A DNA stretch of 55,462 nt, taken from positions 1-55,462 of the forward strand of contig NZ_BCVK01000006.1 of NCBI RefSeq assembly GCF_001591705.1, read 5' to 3'. Source of the DNA: Lactococcus cremoris subsp. cremoris NBRC 100676. GTDB taxonomy: Bacteria; Bacillota; Bacilli; Lactobacillales; Streptococcaceae. Every line of letters starts with the position of its first letter. Positions within the stretch are counted from its first letter, which is position 1. A model generated the notes under the pieces. The model did not search any database and was not told the DNA's origin. It saw only the letters and a program-made list of their open reading frames with translations. Below are positions 39,551 to 48,166 of the stretch, in pieces. The translations under genes and the position numbers were made by a program.

Positions 39551-40891
39551 TTATTTGGCATTCAAAGCTGCAACTGTCATATAATTATATGGACTGTTGA
39601 AGTGGGGGAGAAAGAATAAATCAAGCAAAGCTAGTTCATCAATTGTTTTTTTCTCTTGAATCGCTAAACTGAACATATTTATATTTCCTGCAATTATCTC
39701 ACTTTTACTAGCAAGTTGAGCTCCAATAATTCTGCGACTATTTGTCTCATATACGATACGAATTTTCACACTATCGTTGTTTTCATGAAGAAACCAAGCT
39801 TTTTGTTTATCTTCAAAATCACTAAATGAAACTTCTAAACCTAATTTTTTAGCAGCTTTAACAGAAAGTCCTGTAGAGGTCATATTGTAACCAAAAATTG
39901 AAATACCATTAGACCCTTGAACACCAACAGATTCTAATTCTTTTCCACCAATATTGTGTCCTGCAACAATTCCTGACCGAACAGCGTTTGAGGCAAGAGC
40001 GATATAAGTAAAATCTTGCAAGGCATTAGAATAAATTGTCGCAACATCACCTACCGCGTAAACATCTGGATCACTACTTTGTTGATGTTTATCCACCTTG
40101 ATTGCTCCATTTTTGAAGGTAGCTAACTTATCACTTGCCAAGGCACTGTTGGCAGTAAAACCAATACAATTGATGACAAGATCAACATCATAAGTCGCTT
40201 TATTGGTTACGATTTGTGATACATAACCTTCCTCATTCGCTTTAAATTCTTTGGCCAGTTCTCCAAAATGAAGTTCAATTCCATGTTGAGCAAGGTTTTC
40301 ATCCATTCCTTTGGCAAATTCTTCATCATAATATGAAGCAAGCGAAGTATTTTCAGCGTCAAAGAGAAGAACTTCTTTACCCCGACGTTTAGCTGCTTCT
40401 GCAATCTCTGTACCGATATATCCTGCACCAATGACTGCGATACGCTTTACTTTTTCTTTGGTAAATTCTGCGTCAATTGCTTGACCTTCTTGAAAAAGTT
40501 TCAGAAAATGAATTCCCTTAAGGTCTTTGCCTGGTAGATTAGGAATAATTGGACGTGAACCTGTTGCTAAAACAAGCTTGTCGTAAGCTTCAATTATTTC
40601 ATCATCAGATTTAGTTTTTGCATAAACTTTCTTATTAGCAAAATCAATTTCTGAAACTTCTGTTTCAGTCAAAATTTTTACCCCTTTTGCCTCAAAATCC
40701 TCTGCTTTGGCATAAAATAATTCATCTGGTTTTTCAATTTGTCTTCCAACCCAAATTGCTGTGCCACAACCTAGATAACTCATGTTGCTATTACGGTCAA
40801 TCATGACAATTTCATGCCCGGGATATTGTTCAAGTAATGTATTTGCTGTAGCAATGCCTGCGTGGTTTGTACCGATAACTACGATTTTCAT
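39551..40891 (-). CDS. noxE: water-forming NADH oxidase
   Basis: A 446-aa FAD enzyme that reduces O2 to water with NADH, regenerating NAD+ and removing oxygen. N-terminal FAD loop (VVIGTNHAG), redox-active C42 in SYLGCGTAIWVG, NADH-binding IGAGYIGTE and the FAD-binding ADVYAVGDVA-type segment (DPDVYAVGDVA). It stands between ytpR and ssb with its own promoter and terminator, so it looks inserted into an otherwise conserved streptococcal cluster. Confidence 0.94.
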   Translation of the reverse strand: MKIVVIGTNHAGIATANTLLEQYPGHEIVMIDRNSNMSYLGCGTAIWVGRQIEKPDELFYAKAEDFEAKGVKILTETEVSEIDFANKKVYAKTKSDDEIIEAYDKLVLATGSRPIIPNLPGKDLKGIHFLKLFQEGQAIDAEFTKEKVKRIAVIGAGYIGTEIAEAAKRRGKEVLLFDAENTSLASYYDEEFAKGMDENLAQHGIELHFGELAKEFKANEEGYVSQIVTNKATYDVDLVINCIGFTANSALASDKLATFKNGAIKVDKHQQSSDPDVYAVGDVATIYSNALQDFTYIALASNAVRSGIVAGHNIGGKELESVGVQGSNGISIFGYNMTSTGLSVKAAKKLGLEVSFSDFEDKQKAWFLHENNDSVKIRIVYETNSRRIIGAQLASKSEIIAGNINMFSLAIQEKKTIDELALLDLFFLPHFNSPYNYMTVAALNAK

Positions 40892-40909
40892 GCTAATAGA
40901 TCTCCTTTA

Positions 40910-40952
40910 AATGTAAAATTCTTTTTACATTATTCAGTTTAGCATAAGTCAA
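40910..40952 (-). promoter_or_regulatory. noxE promoter and leader palindrome
   Basis: Minus strand TTGACT (40952-40947), 17 nt, TGTAAA (40929-40924). An inverted repeat AATGTAAAA / TTTTACATT (40910-40931) overlaps the -10 and start region and could be an operator. Two direct TTGTGAA words, 9 nt apart (40974 and 40983), lie upstream of the -35; TTGTGAA is the half-site of the redox regulator Rex, but the arrangement here is direct, not inverted. Confidence 0.5.
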
Positions 40953-41015
40953 TCTATTTTCTTTTGTAAGCGCTTGTGAACATTGTGAAATAATTATTTT
41001 AATTATTAGATAAAA

Positions 41016-41048
41016 AAATCTGTCAAAATAAATTATTTTGACAGATTT
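41016..41048 (-). terminator. terminator of ytpR
   Basis: AAATCTGTCAAAATAA / TTATTTTGACAGATTT, a 16-bp perfect arm pair with a T-rich tail on the minus strand, right after the ytpR stop. Confidence 0.85.
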
Positions 41049-41052
41049 ATTA

Positions 41053-41679
41053 TTAAGCTTGCCACATAGTTTCTGAATCAAAAGCTGTACCCGCAGCCAA
41101 AGCTGATGAAAGTTCAATGATTCCACGAACATCGGGAGCATCGGGTAATTCAAGTTCACGCGCTGAACAAAGCATTCCATAAGATTGAACACCTCGAAGA
41201 GCTCCTGGAAAAATCAATGCTCCATTAGGCATCATTGCGCCTGGAAGTGCTGCGACTGTTTTTAATCCGAGTGACGCGTTTGGTGCACCACAAACAATTT
41301 GTACTGGATCAGCAAAACCAACATTAACTTTACAGATATGAAGATGATCTGAGTCTGGATGGTCTTGCATTTCTACAATCTCAGCGACAACAAATTTTGG
41401 TTGCGAATCATGCACAAGAACATCGCTAAATCCTGATTTTCCAAGCTCTTTGTTCAAGATTTCAACATCATCAGATGATAATTTGACTTGTCCATTTCCT
41501 GACAAGTCTGTCAGTAATGACTTGGCTTCAAAAATATTCCAAGCGACTGTTGCCCCAGTTTCTTCGATAAAGATACGTGCTACTTTTCCCTTACGTTCAA
41601 AGTTTACCTTTTCACCTCTATCATTTGCCGTGATAAGCATTAAAACATCGCCGACGTTTGTGTTATATGTTGCAATCAT
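41053..41679 (-). CDS. ytpR: YtpR-family tRNA-binding-domain protein
   Basis: A 208-aa protein with an N-terminal DUF4479 region and a C-terminal EMAP/PheT-type tRNA-binding OB domain (about 100-205: FVVAEIVEMQDHPDSDHLHICKV, VCGAPNASLG, GVQSYGMLCSARELELPDA, split motifs). Resembles the N-terminal part of phenylalanyl-tRNA synthetase beta. Function unproven. Synteny with thioredoxin, DUF4651 and pepA is the streptococcal pattern. Contains CTGTCAGTAA (41508) and a Chi site (41157). Confidence 0.9.
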   Translation of the reverse strand: MIATYNTNVGDVLMLITANDRGEKVNFERKGKVARIFIEETGATVAWNIFEAKSLLTDLSGNGQVKLSSDDVEILNKELGKSGFSDVLVHDSQPKFVVAEIVEMQDHPDSDHLHICKVNVGFADPVQIVCGAPNASLGLKTVAALPGAMMPNGALIFPGALRGVQSYGMLCSARELELPDAPDVRGIIELSSALAAGTAFDSETMWQA

Positions 41680-41784
41680 TTTTAAATTTTCCCTTTTAAT
41701 TTCTTAACAGTGATTATTATAGAATATATTTCTGGATTTATCAATGGTCAGTATTTGACTCCATTTTACCTCAAGAAATCAGTC

Positions 41785-42102
41785 TTATTTTGCACTTGCT
41801 AAGAAAGTATTCACTTCTTCTTTGGTTTTGCGTAATTTATTGACTAGACGAGCTTTTTCTTGTCCATCTTCAATAACAACAAAACTTGGAATTCCCATAA
41901 TTCCCCACTCGATAGCAAGATCCATGTACTCATCACGGTCTACTTCAACAAATCTAAATTCTGGATTCTCTGTTTCAATTTCTGGCATTTTCGGTTTGAT
42001 AAAATTACAATCTCCACACCAACCAGCTGTGAAAAAGAAGACTGTTTTTTCTGGACCTTTGACAAGCTCAGCTAAATTTTCAATATTTTCTGGAATAATC
42101 AT
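41785..42102 (-). CDS. thioredoxin-like protein
   Basis: A 105-aa thioredoxin-fold protein with the active-site motif WCGDC (C29, C32) rather than classical WCGPC, and the cis-Pro segment GIMGIPSFVVI. Probably a thiol-disulfide reductase. It sits in the conserved pepA-DUF4651-trx-ytpR block, between ytpR and the DUF4651 gene, all on the minus strand. Confidence 0.9.
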   Translation of the reverse strand: MIIPENIENLAELVKGPEKTVFFFTAGWCGDCNFIKPKMPEIETENPEFRFVEVDRDEYMDLAIEWGIMGIPSFVVIEDGQEKARLVNKLRKTKEEVNTFLASAK

Positions 42103-42146
42103 TCTGTATTTCCTTTCGTATTTTTCAAATGGATTCTAACCATTTT

Positions 42147-42431
42147 CTAAAGAAGTTCTTCTTTTTTTTCAAAAACTTCTAAAGTTTTGGCATTGATTTC
42201 AAAAGCAATAGATTTATCATTACTGACAATTCCCCCTTCAAAAAGGGCACCAGAAGTTGGCTCATCAAAAATCCAAAAAGCATCAATTTTTTTTGTAGAA
42301 AAATGTTGTCGGACTCTATCAGTAAGCTCATGAATCATTTCTTCTTCCATGTTTTTATAACCATGATAAGCTGCGTGAGCAACGGCTGCACCCGCGACAA
42401 TTCCCAAACCAAACTTTAGTATTTTTTTCAT
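42147..42431 (-). CDS. DUF4651-like small membrane-anchored protein
   Basis: A 94-aa protein with an N-terminal hydrophobic anchor (KILKFGLGIVAGAAVAHAAYHG, shown here in parts: KILKFGLGIVAGAAVAHA) and a soluble tail. It matches the small gene found beside pepA in streptococci (DUF4651) by position, size and layout. Function unknown. There is no Shine-Dalgarno; an extended -10 ends 6 nt before the ATG, so a leaderless transcript is likely. Divergent from pepA with back-to-back -10 boxes. Confidence 0.75.
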   Translation of the reverse strand: MKKILKFGLGIVAGAAVAHAAYHGYKNMEEEMIHELTDRVRQHFSTKKIDAFWIFDEPTSGALFEGGIVSNDKSIAFEINAKTLEVFEKKEELL

Positions 42432-42437
42432 ATGGAA

Positions 42438-42446
42438 ATTTTAACA
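42438..42446 (-). promoter_or_regulatory. extended -10 promoter 6 nt before the DUF4651 gene
   Basis: Minus strand TGT-TAAAAT, then TTCCAT, then ATG. Confidence 0.55.
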
Positions 42447-42456
42447 TATTTCTTGG

Positions 42457-42513
42457 TATAATTATAGTGTAAATCATCAAAAGAATTACTGACAGATTTG
42501 TCAGTAAATTTTT
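42457..42513 (+). promoter_or_regulatory. pepA -10 and terminator-like leader hairpin
   Basis: TATAAT (42457-42462) is followed by TTACTGACA / TGTCAGTAA (42486-42494, 42499-42507) and ATTTTT, then the pepA ribosome-binding site GGAGG at 42523-42527. An intrinsic-terminator-like hairpin between promoter and gene could attenuate pepA. Confidence 0.55.
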
Positions 42514-42533
42514 CAGTATCCCGGAGGAGAAAA

Positions 42534-43601
42534 ATGGAACTATTTGACAAAGTAAAAGCACTGACAGAAATTCAAGCCACTTCTGGTTTTGAAGGTCCCG
42601 TTCGCGACTATTTAAAAGCTCGTATGGTTGAGCTAGGCTATCAACCAGAATTTGACGGACTTGGTGGTATTTTTGTGACAAAAGCTTCAAAAGTCGAAAA
42701 TGCCCCACGAATCATGATTGCGGCTCACATGGATGAGGTCGGATTTATGGTCAGCTCAATCAAAGCTGACGGAACATTCCGCGTTGTTCCTCTTGGTGGT
42801 TGGAACCCCTTAGTCGTTTCAGGTCAACGTTTTACCCTATTTACACGTACAGGTAAAAAGATTCCGGTTGTAACTGGTGGTCTTCCTCCACACCTTCTTC
42901 GCGGAACTGGTGTAACACCTCAAATCCCAGCAATCTCTGATATCATCTTTGATGGTGCATTTGAAAATGCTGCTGAAGCTGCCGAATTTGGAATCGCCCA
43001 AGGTGATTTAATTATTCCAGAAACAGAAACAATTCTGTCAGCAAATGGGAAAAATATCATTTCTAAAGCTTGGGATAATCGCTATGGTTGCTTAATGATT
43101 CTTGAACTTCTTGAATTTTTAGCTGACAAAGAATTACCTGTAACATTAATTATTGGAGCGAATGTTCAAGAGGAAGTCGGACTTCGTGGTGCAAAAGTTT
43201 CCACAACCAAATTCAATCCTGATTTATTCTTTGCCGTTGACTGTTCACCAGCAAGCGATACCTTCGGTGACGATAATGGTCGCCTCGGAGAAGGAACAAC
43301 GCTCCGTTTCTTCGACCCAGGTCATATCATGCTTCCTGGAATGAAGAACTTCTTACTTGACACTGCAGATCATGCCAAAGTTAAAACACAAGTTTACATG
43401 GCCAAAGGGGGAACCGATGCAGGTGCCGCTCATTTAGCAAATGGAGGAGTTCCTTCAACAACAATCGGTGTGGTAGCCCGTTATATCCATAGTCATCAAA
43501 CTATTTTCAACCTTGATGATTTTCTCCAAGCTCAAACTTTCTTGAGAGCGATTATTACTTCACTTAATACTGAAAAAGTAGCAGAAATCAAAAACTACTA
43601 A
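42534..43601 (+). CDS. pepA: glutamyl aminopeptidase PepA
   Basis: A 355-aa M42-family dinuclear-metal aminopeptidase that removes N-terminal Glu/Asp from peptides, part of casein peptide use. Motifs: TSGFEGPVRDY, metal-binding AAHMDEVGFM, KAWDNRYG, NVQEEVGLRGA, FAVDCSPASD and RYIHSHQT. I start at 42534 (GGAGG 6 nt upstream) rather than the in-frame ATG at 42498, which lies in the hairpin. CTGACAG at 42561 and 43035. Confidence 0.95.
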   Translation: MELFDKVKALTEIQATSGFEGPVRDYLKARMVELGYQPEFDGLGGIFVTKASKVENAPRIMIAAHMDEVGFMVSSIKADGTFRVVPLGGWNPLVVSGQRFTLFTRTGKKIPVVTGGLPPHLLRGTGVTPQIPAISDIIFDGAFENAAEAAEFGIAQGDLIIPETETILSANGKNIISKAWDNRYGCLMILELLEFLADKELPVTLIIGANVQEEVGLRGAKVSTTKFNPDLFFAVDCSPASDTFGDDNGRLGEGTTLRFFDPGHIMLPGMKNFLLDTADHAKVKTQVYMAKGGTDAGAAHLANGGVPSTTIGVVARYIHSHQTIFNLDDFLQAQTFLRAIITSLNTEKVAEIKNY

Positions 43602-43610
43602 TTCTAATAA

Positions 43611-43640
43611 AAAAACACTAGGTAAATTCCTAGTGTTTTT
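43611..43640. terminator. bidirectional terminator between pepA and pbp1b
   Basis: AAAAACACTAGG / CCTAGTGTTTTT with a 6-nt loop in the convergent gap. Confidence 0.9.
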
Positions 43641-46078
43641 TAGTTACTTTTTGATGAAGAAGTCTGACTAAAATTGAAAGAAGGTAAAATTTTCTTCCAA
43701 CCAGCAGCTATATCACTAGCTGACCCACCTATAGAGAAATCATAGGTAGTAGTAGGTGCTCCTGCTTTAGTAGCCCAGAAGCTAGTCGTTGTTTCTCCGC
43801 CAAGGTTGACTTCTTGAGTCTTACCATTTGCTAGTTTAACTATGACTTTCCCTGGTTTTTCTCCTGTAGAAACCAATACTTTACTTTTAGTAACATTTGG
43901 ATCAGTATTTGGATTAGTAAATTTTTGTCCAGGGCCAAAAATGTTTGGATCAGCTGCATTAATCGCATTAACCAATTGTGCAATATAAGCTGCATTATTG
44001 ATATATCCTGATTTACTTGTCATCGGTGAATTATCATCATGTCCAGCCCAACCACCAAGTGTAACTGAAGGTGTTGATAACATCATCCAAACATCTGTAT
44101 AATCATCCGTTGTCCCCGTTTTACCAGCCCATTGAACATTCGTTGCTAGTGAAGGGTTAATCGTTTGTAAATTTCCATAAAACTTACTTGTTTTTTGAGA
44201 TTTCACTGCGTCTTGAAGCATTGATTCCATAATTGTTGAAGTTGCTTCTGAATAAACTTGGGTGCCACCAGTACTTTTATGCTGATAGATTACATTTCCT
44301 GTATCATCTTTGATACTATCAACGATATACCAAGGTTCATATTTCCCACCATTAGCCAGCGTTTGATAACCGTTCGTATGTTGAACAACCGTTGGATCAA
44401 CTCCCCCACCAAGCGGAAGTGATTCTACAGAATAATCAGCAATATCATAACCCATCTTTGTCATGTAAGGTTCAACTGATTTTCCTTTATTTAAAATCGT
44501 TTGGTAAGTCCAATAAGCAGGAATATTATAAGAAACATTGAGAGCTTCTGAGAATGGCATCATTGCAGTTCCAGTTGAGCCTACGTGTTCAATATCTTGT
44601 CCACTAGAGTATTTAGCTGGATAATTTGATAAGACACTTGCAGAGCCCATTAGTCCCATATCGATGGCTGGACCATAAGCCAAGATTGGTTTAATTGATG
44701 ACCCAGGCGAGCGTTTAGTATCAAAGGCATGATTGACTTGACTTTGTGAAAAATCTAAACCTCCAATAAAGCCATAAACAGCTCCTGTTTTATTGTCCAT
44801 TAAAACATTCCCTGTTTGGATAGTTCCCGTACCATCTTGCATAAGCCCGTTATAACCCGTTACAGCTTTTTGCATCGCATCATAAACTGTTTGATTAACT
44901 GTTGTTGTTACAGTATAACCACCATTTTGTAGTGATTGTTCCGCCAGTTCTTGATAACGTTTTTTCGTACTATCATTTCCTAAATCAGTCGCAGAAACTT
45001 TATCACGTTTAATCAAATAATTATAAATATCTGTAATTGCTTCATTATAAACTACATTATATAAATAACCATGTTCTTGTGATTCGGCAACTCCAGGTTG
45101 TAAAAATTCTTTTGAAATATCATAGGCTACATATTTTTTATAATCTGCCTCTGAAATATATCCCCCACGATAAAGATAAAATAATACTTCCTTTTGACGC
45201 TCCAGACCATAGCTCATATTTTCTTTGGATTTAAGGGAGCCATCTGCTGAGTAAGGAGAGTAGACAATTGGACTTTGAGGTAAACCAGCAATAAAAGCCG
45301 CCTCTGGTATTGTCAAATCCTTGGCCGATTTACCAAAAATTCCTAATGCTGCTTCTTGCACTCCAGCGATATTTTGACCTTTATTGTTGCGACCAAAAGG
45401 TGAGACATTTAAATAATCTGTCAAAATTTGATCTTTAGTCAGATAATTATTAAGTTTTAGTGCATAGACGATTTCACTAGCTTTTCGTTGGAATGTAACA
45501 CTATCTCCTAAAACTTGTTGCTTAATGAGCTGTTGAGTTAAGGTGGAACCACCAGAACTTGTTCCACCTCCAATTGAGCCAACAATTCCCCGAATGACAG
45601 CCTTTGGAACAACACCTTTATTTGTTTTAAAACTGTCATCTTCGGTTGCAATCAAGGCATTTTTTACATTAGCAGATATATCATCACTTTTCACAGTAAC
45701 GCGAATCAAATCACTGGAAATATCAGAGATTGGCTGACCATTACTATAATTAATGACAGAAACCCCATGTATATCATTAATTTTCGAAAGCATTTCAGCT
45801 TTGGGTGGTATCTTCGTTTGTTCAACTAATCGAGCAAAATAACCCACACCTGTTGCTGCTCCAAAGACGCCTACCAAGACAAAAACTATTCCAAATACTA
45901 CACTCAAACCACGTAGTACTTTAAAAGTAATGGATAAACTTGACCTGTCATCACTATCATTATTATTTTTTTTAGGACTTTTCCTTGAAGAGTTACTTTG
46001 TTTGCGTCGTTTATTATCCATTTTTTCTTTTAAACGAGCACGAATCTCCTCTTGCGAGTCAATTGAGTCTTTTTTCAT
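43640..46078 (-). CDS. pbp1b: class A penicillin-binding protein (PBP1b type)
   Basis: An 812-aa bifunctional peptidoglycan synthase. It has a basic, Ser/Asn-rich cytoplasmic tail (1-50), one membrane helix (about 55-80), a glycosyltransferase GT51 domain (ALIATEDDSF, GGSTLTQQLIKQ, KASEIVYALKL) and a transpeptidase domain with SSIK (RSPGSSIKPI), SYN (NVSYN) and KTGT (WAGKTGTTDD) motifs. Divergent from tyrS, as in streptococci. No proper Shine-Dalgarno spacing; an extended -10 ends 6 nt before the ATG. Confidence 0.94.
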   Translation of the reverse strand: MKKDSIDSQEEIRARLKEKMDNKRRKQSNSSRKSPKKNNNDSDDRSSLSITFKVLRGLSVVFGIVFVLVGVFGAATGVGYFARLVEQTKIPPKAEMLSKINDIHGVSVINYSNGQPISDISSDLIRVTVKSDDISANVKNALIATEDDSFKTNKGVVPKAVIRGIVGSIGGGTSSGGSTLTQQLIKQQVLGDSVTFQRKASEIVYALKLNNYLTKDQILTDYLNVSPFGRNNKGQNIAGVQEAALGIFGKSAKDLTIPEAAFIAGLPQSPIVYSPYSADGSLKSKENMSYGLERQKEVLFYLYRGGYISEADYKKYVAYDISKEFLQPGVAESQEHGYLYNVVYNEAITDIYNYLIKRDKVSATDLGNDSTKKRYQELAEQSLQNGGYTVTTTVNQTVYDAMQKAVTGYNGLMQDGTGTIQTGNVLMDNKTGAVYGFIGGLDFSQSQVNHAFDTKRSPGSSIKPILAYGPAIDMGLMGSASVLSNYPAKYSSGQDIEHVGSTGTAMMPFSEALNVSYNIPAYWTYQTILNKGKSVEPYMTKMGYDIADYSVESLPLGGGVDPTVVQHTNGYQTLANGGKYEPWYIVDSIKDDTGNVIYQHKSTGGTQVYSEATSTIMESMLQDAVKSQKTSKFYGNLQTINPSLATNVQWAGKTGTTDDYTDVWMMLSTPSVTLGGWAGHDDNSPMTSKSGYINNAAYIAQLVNAINAADPNIFGPGQKFTNPNTDPNVTKSKVLVSTGEKPGKVIVKLANGKTQEVNLGGETTTSFWATKAGAPTTTYDFSIGGSASDIAAGWKKILPSFNFSQTSSSKSN

Positions 46079-46084
46079 GCCCTT

Positions 46085-46093
46085 ATTATATCA
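46085..46093 (-). promoter_or_regulatory. extended -10 promoter 6 nt before the pbp1b start
   Basis: Minus strand TGA-TATAAT, then AAGGGC, then ATG. Confidence 0.6.
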
Positions 46094-46139
46094 AATTTAA
46101 AACAATTTTTCGCCACTTTCAGAATTTTTTTTAGTAATT

Positions 46140-46148
46140 TGTTATAAT
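46140..46148 (+). promoter_or_regulatory. tyrS promoter (extended -10)
   Basis: TGT-TATAAT, 74 nt before the tyrS start. The short leader has no T-box or tyrosine-specifier features. Confidence 0.55.
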
Positions 46149-46222
46149 GTAAAACAGTGCTGTTATTTTTTTACTTTTTAATCCAAAGGGAACAGCTCAA
46201 TTATTATAGAAAGGATTTTTTT

Positions 46223-47482
46223 ATGAACATTTTTGACGAACTTAAAGCACGTGGTTTGGTTTTCCAAACAACGGACGAAGCTGCGCTTTCCAAAGCGCTG
46301 ACGGAGGATATGGTTTCCTATTATGTGGGCTATGATCCTACTGCTGATTCCCTTCATTTAGGTAATCTTGTACTCATTTTGACAATGAAACGTCTGCAAA
46401 TGGCTGGTCACAAACCCTATGCACTTGTTGGTGGTGCAACTGGTTTGATTGGTGACCCTTCTTTTAAAGATTCAGAACGTTCGCTCCAAACAAAAGACAC
46501 CGTAACAAAATGGTCTGGAAAAATCCGTAGTCAACTTGAGCGTTTCCTAGATTTTGAAAATGGTGAAAACAAGGCAGAAATGACCAATAACTACAACTGG
46601 TTTGAAAACCTGACATTTATTGATTTTCTCAGAGATGTAGGTAAACATTTTACTGTAAATTACATGATTTCTAAAGACTCTGTAAAATCACGCATGGAAA
46701 GCGGAATATCTTATACAGAATTTGCTTATCAAATTATGCAAGGTTATGATTTCTACGAATTGAACCAATTGCATAATGTCACTTTACAACTTGGTGGTTC
46801 TGACCAATGGGGTAATATGACTGCTGGTACAGAGCTTTTACGTCGTAAGGCTAACAAACAAGGACATGTTATCACTATTCCTTTAATTACAGATTCAACT
46901 GGTAAAAAATTCGGTAAATCAGAGGGAAATGCAATTTGGCTTGATGCTGATAAAACCTCTCCTTATGAAATGTACCAGTTTTGGCTTAATGTTGATGATG
47001 CAGACGCTGTGAAAATGCTGAAAATTTTCACCTTCCTTTCATTAGAAGAGATTGCTGAAATTGAAGAACAATTTGAGGCTGCTCGTCATGAACGTTTGGC
47101 TCAAAAAGTTTTGGCTCGTGAAGTTGTAAGTCTCGTTCATGGAAAAGAAGCTTATGAACAAGCTGTTAAAACTTCTGAAATCTTGTTTGGTGGTGGAGAT
47201 TTACGTCAATTGGATGCTAAATCAATCCTAACTGGCTTGAAAGCAGCGCCACAACATCAAATCGCTCCTGATGAAGACCTGACTCTAATTGAGCTTTTAA
47301 TTTCTGCAGGAATTGCTCCTTCAAAGAGACAAGCTCGTGAAGATATTACAAATGGAGCAATTTATATCAACGGAGAAAGAGTACAAGAACTTGATTATGT
47401 TCTTACAGATTCCGATAAAATTGAGAATCGTCTGACAGTCATTCGTCGTGGAAAAAAGAAAAACTTTGTTTTGACTTATTAA
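46223..47482 (+). CDS. tyrS: tyrosyl-tRNA synthetase
   Basis: A 419-aa class I synthetase charging tRNA-Tyr. HIGH-type motif in [12 protein letters not shown], tyrosine-binding [12 protein letters not shown] and [15 protein letters not shown]-type KFGKSEGN, and a C-terminal S4 RNA-binding domain. The ATG at 46223 has AAAGGA 8 nt upstream; the frame opens earlier (46157), but those residues are not part of the family. Confidence 0.97.
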   Translation: MNIFDELKARGLVFQTTDEAALSKALTEDMVSYYVGYDPTADSLHLGNLVLILTMKRLQMAGHKPYALVGGATGLIGDPSFKDSERSLQTKDTVTKWSGKIRSQLERFLDFENGENKAEMTNNYNWFENLTFIDFLRDVGKHFTVNYMISKDSVKSRMESGISYTEFAYQIMQGYDFYELNQLHNVTLQLGGSDQWGNMTAGTELLRRKANKQGHVITIPLITDSTGKKFGKSEGNAIWLDADKTSPYEMYQFWLNVDDADAVKMLKIFTFLSLEEIAEIEEQFEAARHERLAQKVLAREVVSLVHGKEAYEQAVKTSEILFGGGDLRQLDAKSILTGLKAAPQHQIAPDEDLTLIELLISAGIAPSKRQAREDITNGAIYINGERVQELDYVLTDSDKIENRLTVIRRGKKKNFVLTY

Positions 47483-47488
47483 TTATCA

Positions 47489-47525
47489 AAAATTCCTGCT
47501 ATAAAATGAGCAGGAATTTTATTTT
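47489..47525 (+). terminator. terminator of tyrS
   Basis: AAAATTCCTGCT / AGCAGGAATTTT with an 8-nt loop and T-rich tail. Confidence 0.85.
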
Positions 47526-47565
47526 AGAAAAATTTAAGCGTAGCTCTTTCATTTAATCTACAATA

Positions 47566-47574
47566 TGTTATAAT
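47566..47574 (+). promoter_or_regulatory. promoter (extended -10) of the gene at 47607
   Basis: TGT-TATAAT, 32 nt before the ATG, leaving room for AGGTGAT. Confidence 0.5.
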
Positions 47575-47606
47575 AACTGTACTGAATATGTTTTTAGGTG
47601 ATCAAA

Positions 47607-48077
47607 ATGATAGATAAAAAATTTGAAGATAAGTTAAAAAACTTGCGTGAGTTGTACATCGATAAAAGACCTGAAGTGTCTCAAAAGCTTGAAGATAGTA
47701 AAAAATTTGAAGCTTTTATGGCCCTCTCAGACGAAGAAAAAGAAGAAAAACTTCACGCTAAACTTGAAATGCTTACTGATAAACTCATTAAGCTTGATGA
47801 AAAATTAGGAAATGCACTTGCTAACGAAGCAAGTACTAACGATATTTCTGAGCTTAAATATTATATTGATGCCGTTAAGAATAAAAAATTAATTCTTGAA
47901 CAAAAACTTGAATTAATCAAAAACGGTGAGTTTGATATTGCTCGTAAAGAACGAGTTAAACGTCAGCTTACAGATCTTGAACTCAAACGTTGTAAAGCGC
48001 TGTTAGGTAAAAAAGACTGCTCAAAAATAAATGAAAAAATTGCTTTAAAGAAAAAAGCAATTAACCGTTTGAAATAA
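47607..48077 (+). CDS. hypothetical coiled-coil protein
   Basis: A 156-aa, highly charged, Lys/Glu/Leu-rich soluble protein with probable long helices or coiled coils and no membrane segment. I start at ATG 47607 (AGGTGAT 5-8 nt upstream); an in-frame ATG at 47598 overlaps that site. Two cysteines lie near the C-terminus (KRCKALLGKKDC). It has its own promoter and a hairpin behind it. No family recognised and no function proposed. Confidence 0.75.
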   Translation: MIDKKFEDKLKNLRELYIDKRPEVSQKLEDSKKFEAFMALSDEEKEEKLHAKLEMLTDKLIKLDEKLGNALANEASTNDISELKYYIDAVKNKKLILEQKLELIKNGEFDIARKERVKRQLTDLELKRCKALLGKKDCSKINEKIALKKKAINRLK

Positions 48078-48095
48078 ATAAGTAGAATATGCACT

Positions 48096-48122
48096 AGTAG
48101 AGCTACCTTTGATAGCTCTACT
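48096..48122 (+). terminator. hairpin downstream of the gene at 47607
   Basis: AGTAGAGCTA / TAGCTCTACT with a 7-nt loop; the T-run is interrupted, so a weak terminator. Confidence 0.6.
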
Positions 48123-48166
48123 TTGCACTTTTTAAGCGCTCGTCAATTTTTTAAAGAAAGGACTCT

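Noticed and set aside
40971-40984. cre site upstream of noxE (around TGTAAGCGCTTGTG)
   Set aside because: Only one half fits the consensus (11/14).
40893-41192. 99-codon minus-strand open frame
   Set aside because: It overlaps the end of ytpR, runs through the ytpR terminator and the noxE promoter, and has no ribosome-binding site or family features.
46079-46222. T-box riboswitch before tyrS
   Set aside because: The leader is only about 70 nt, with no T-box sequence, specifier loop or terminator.
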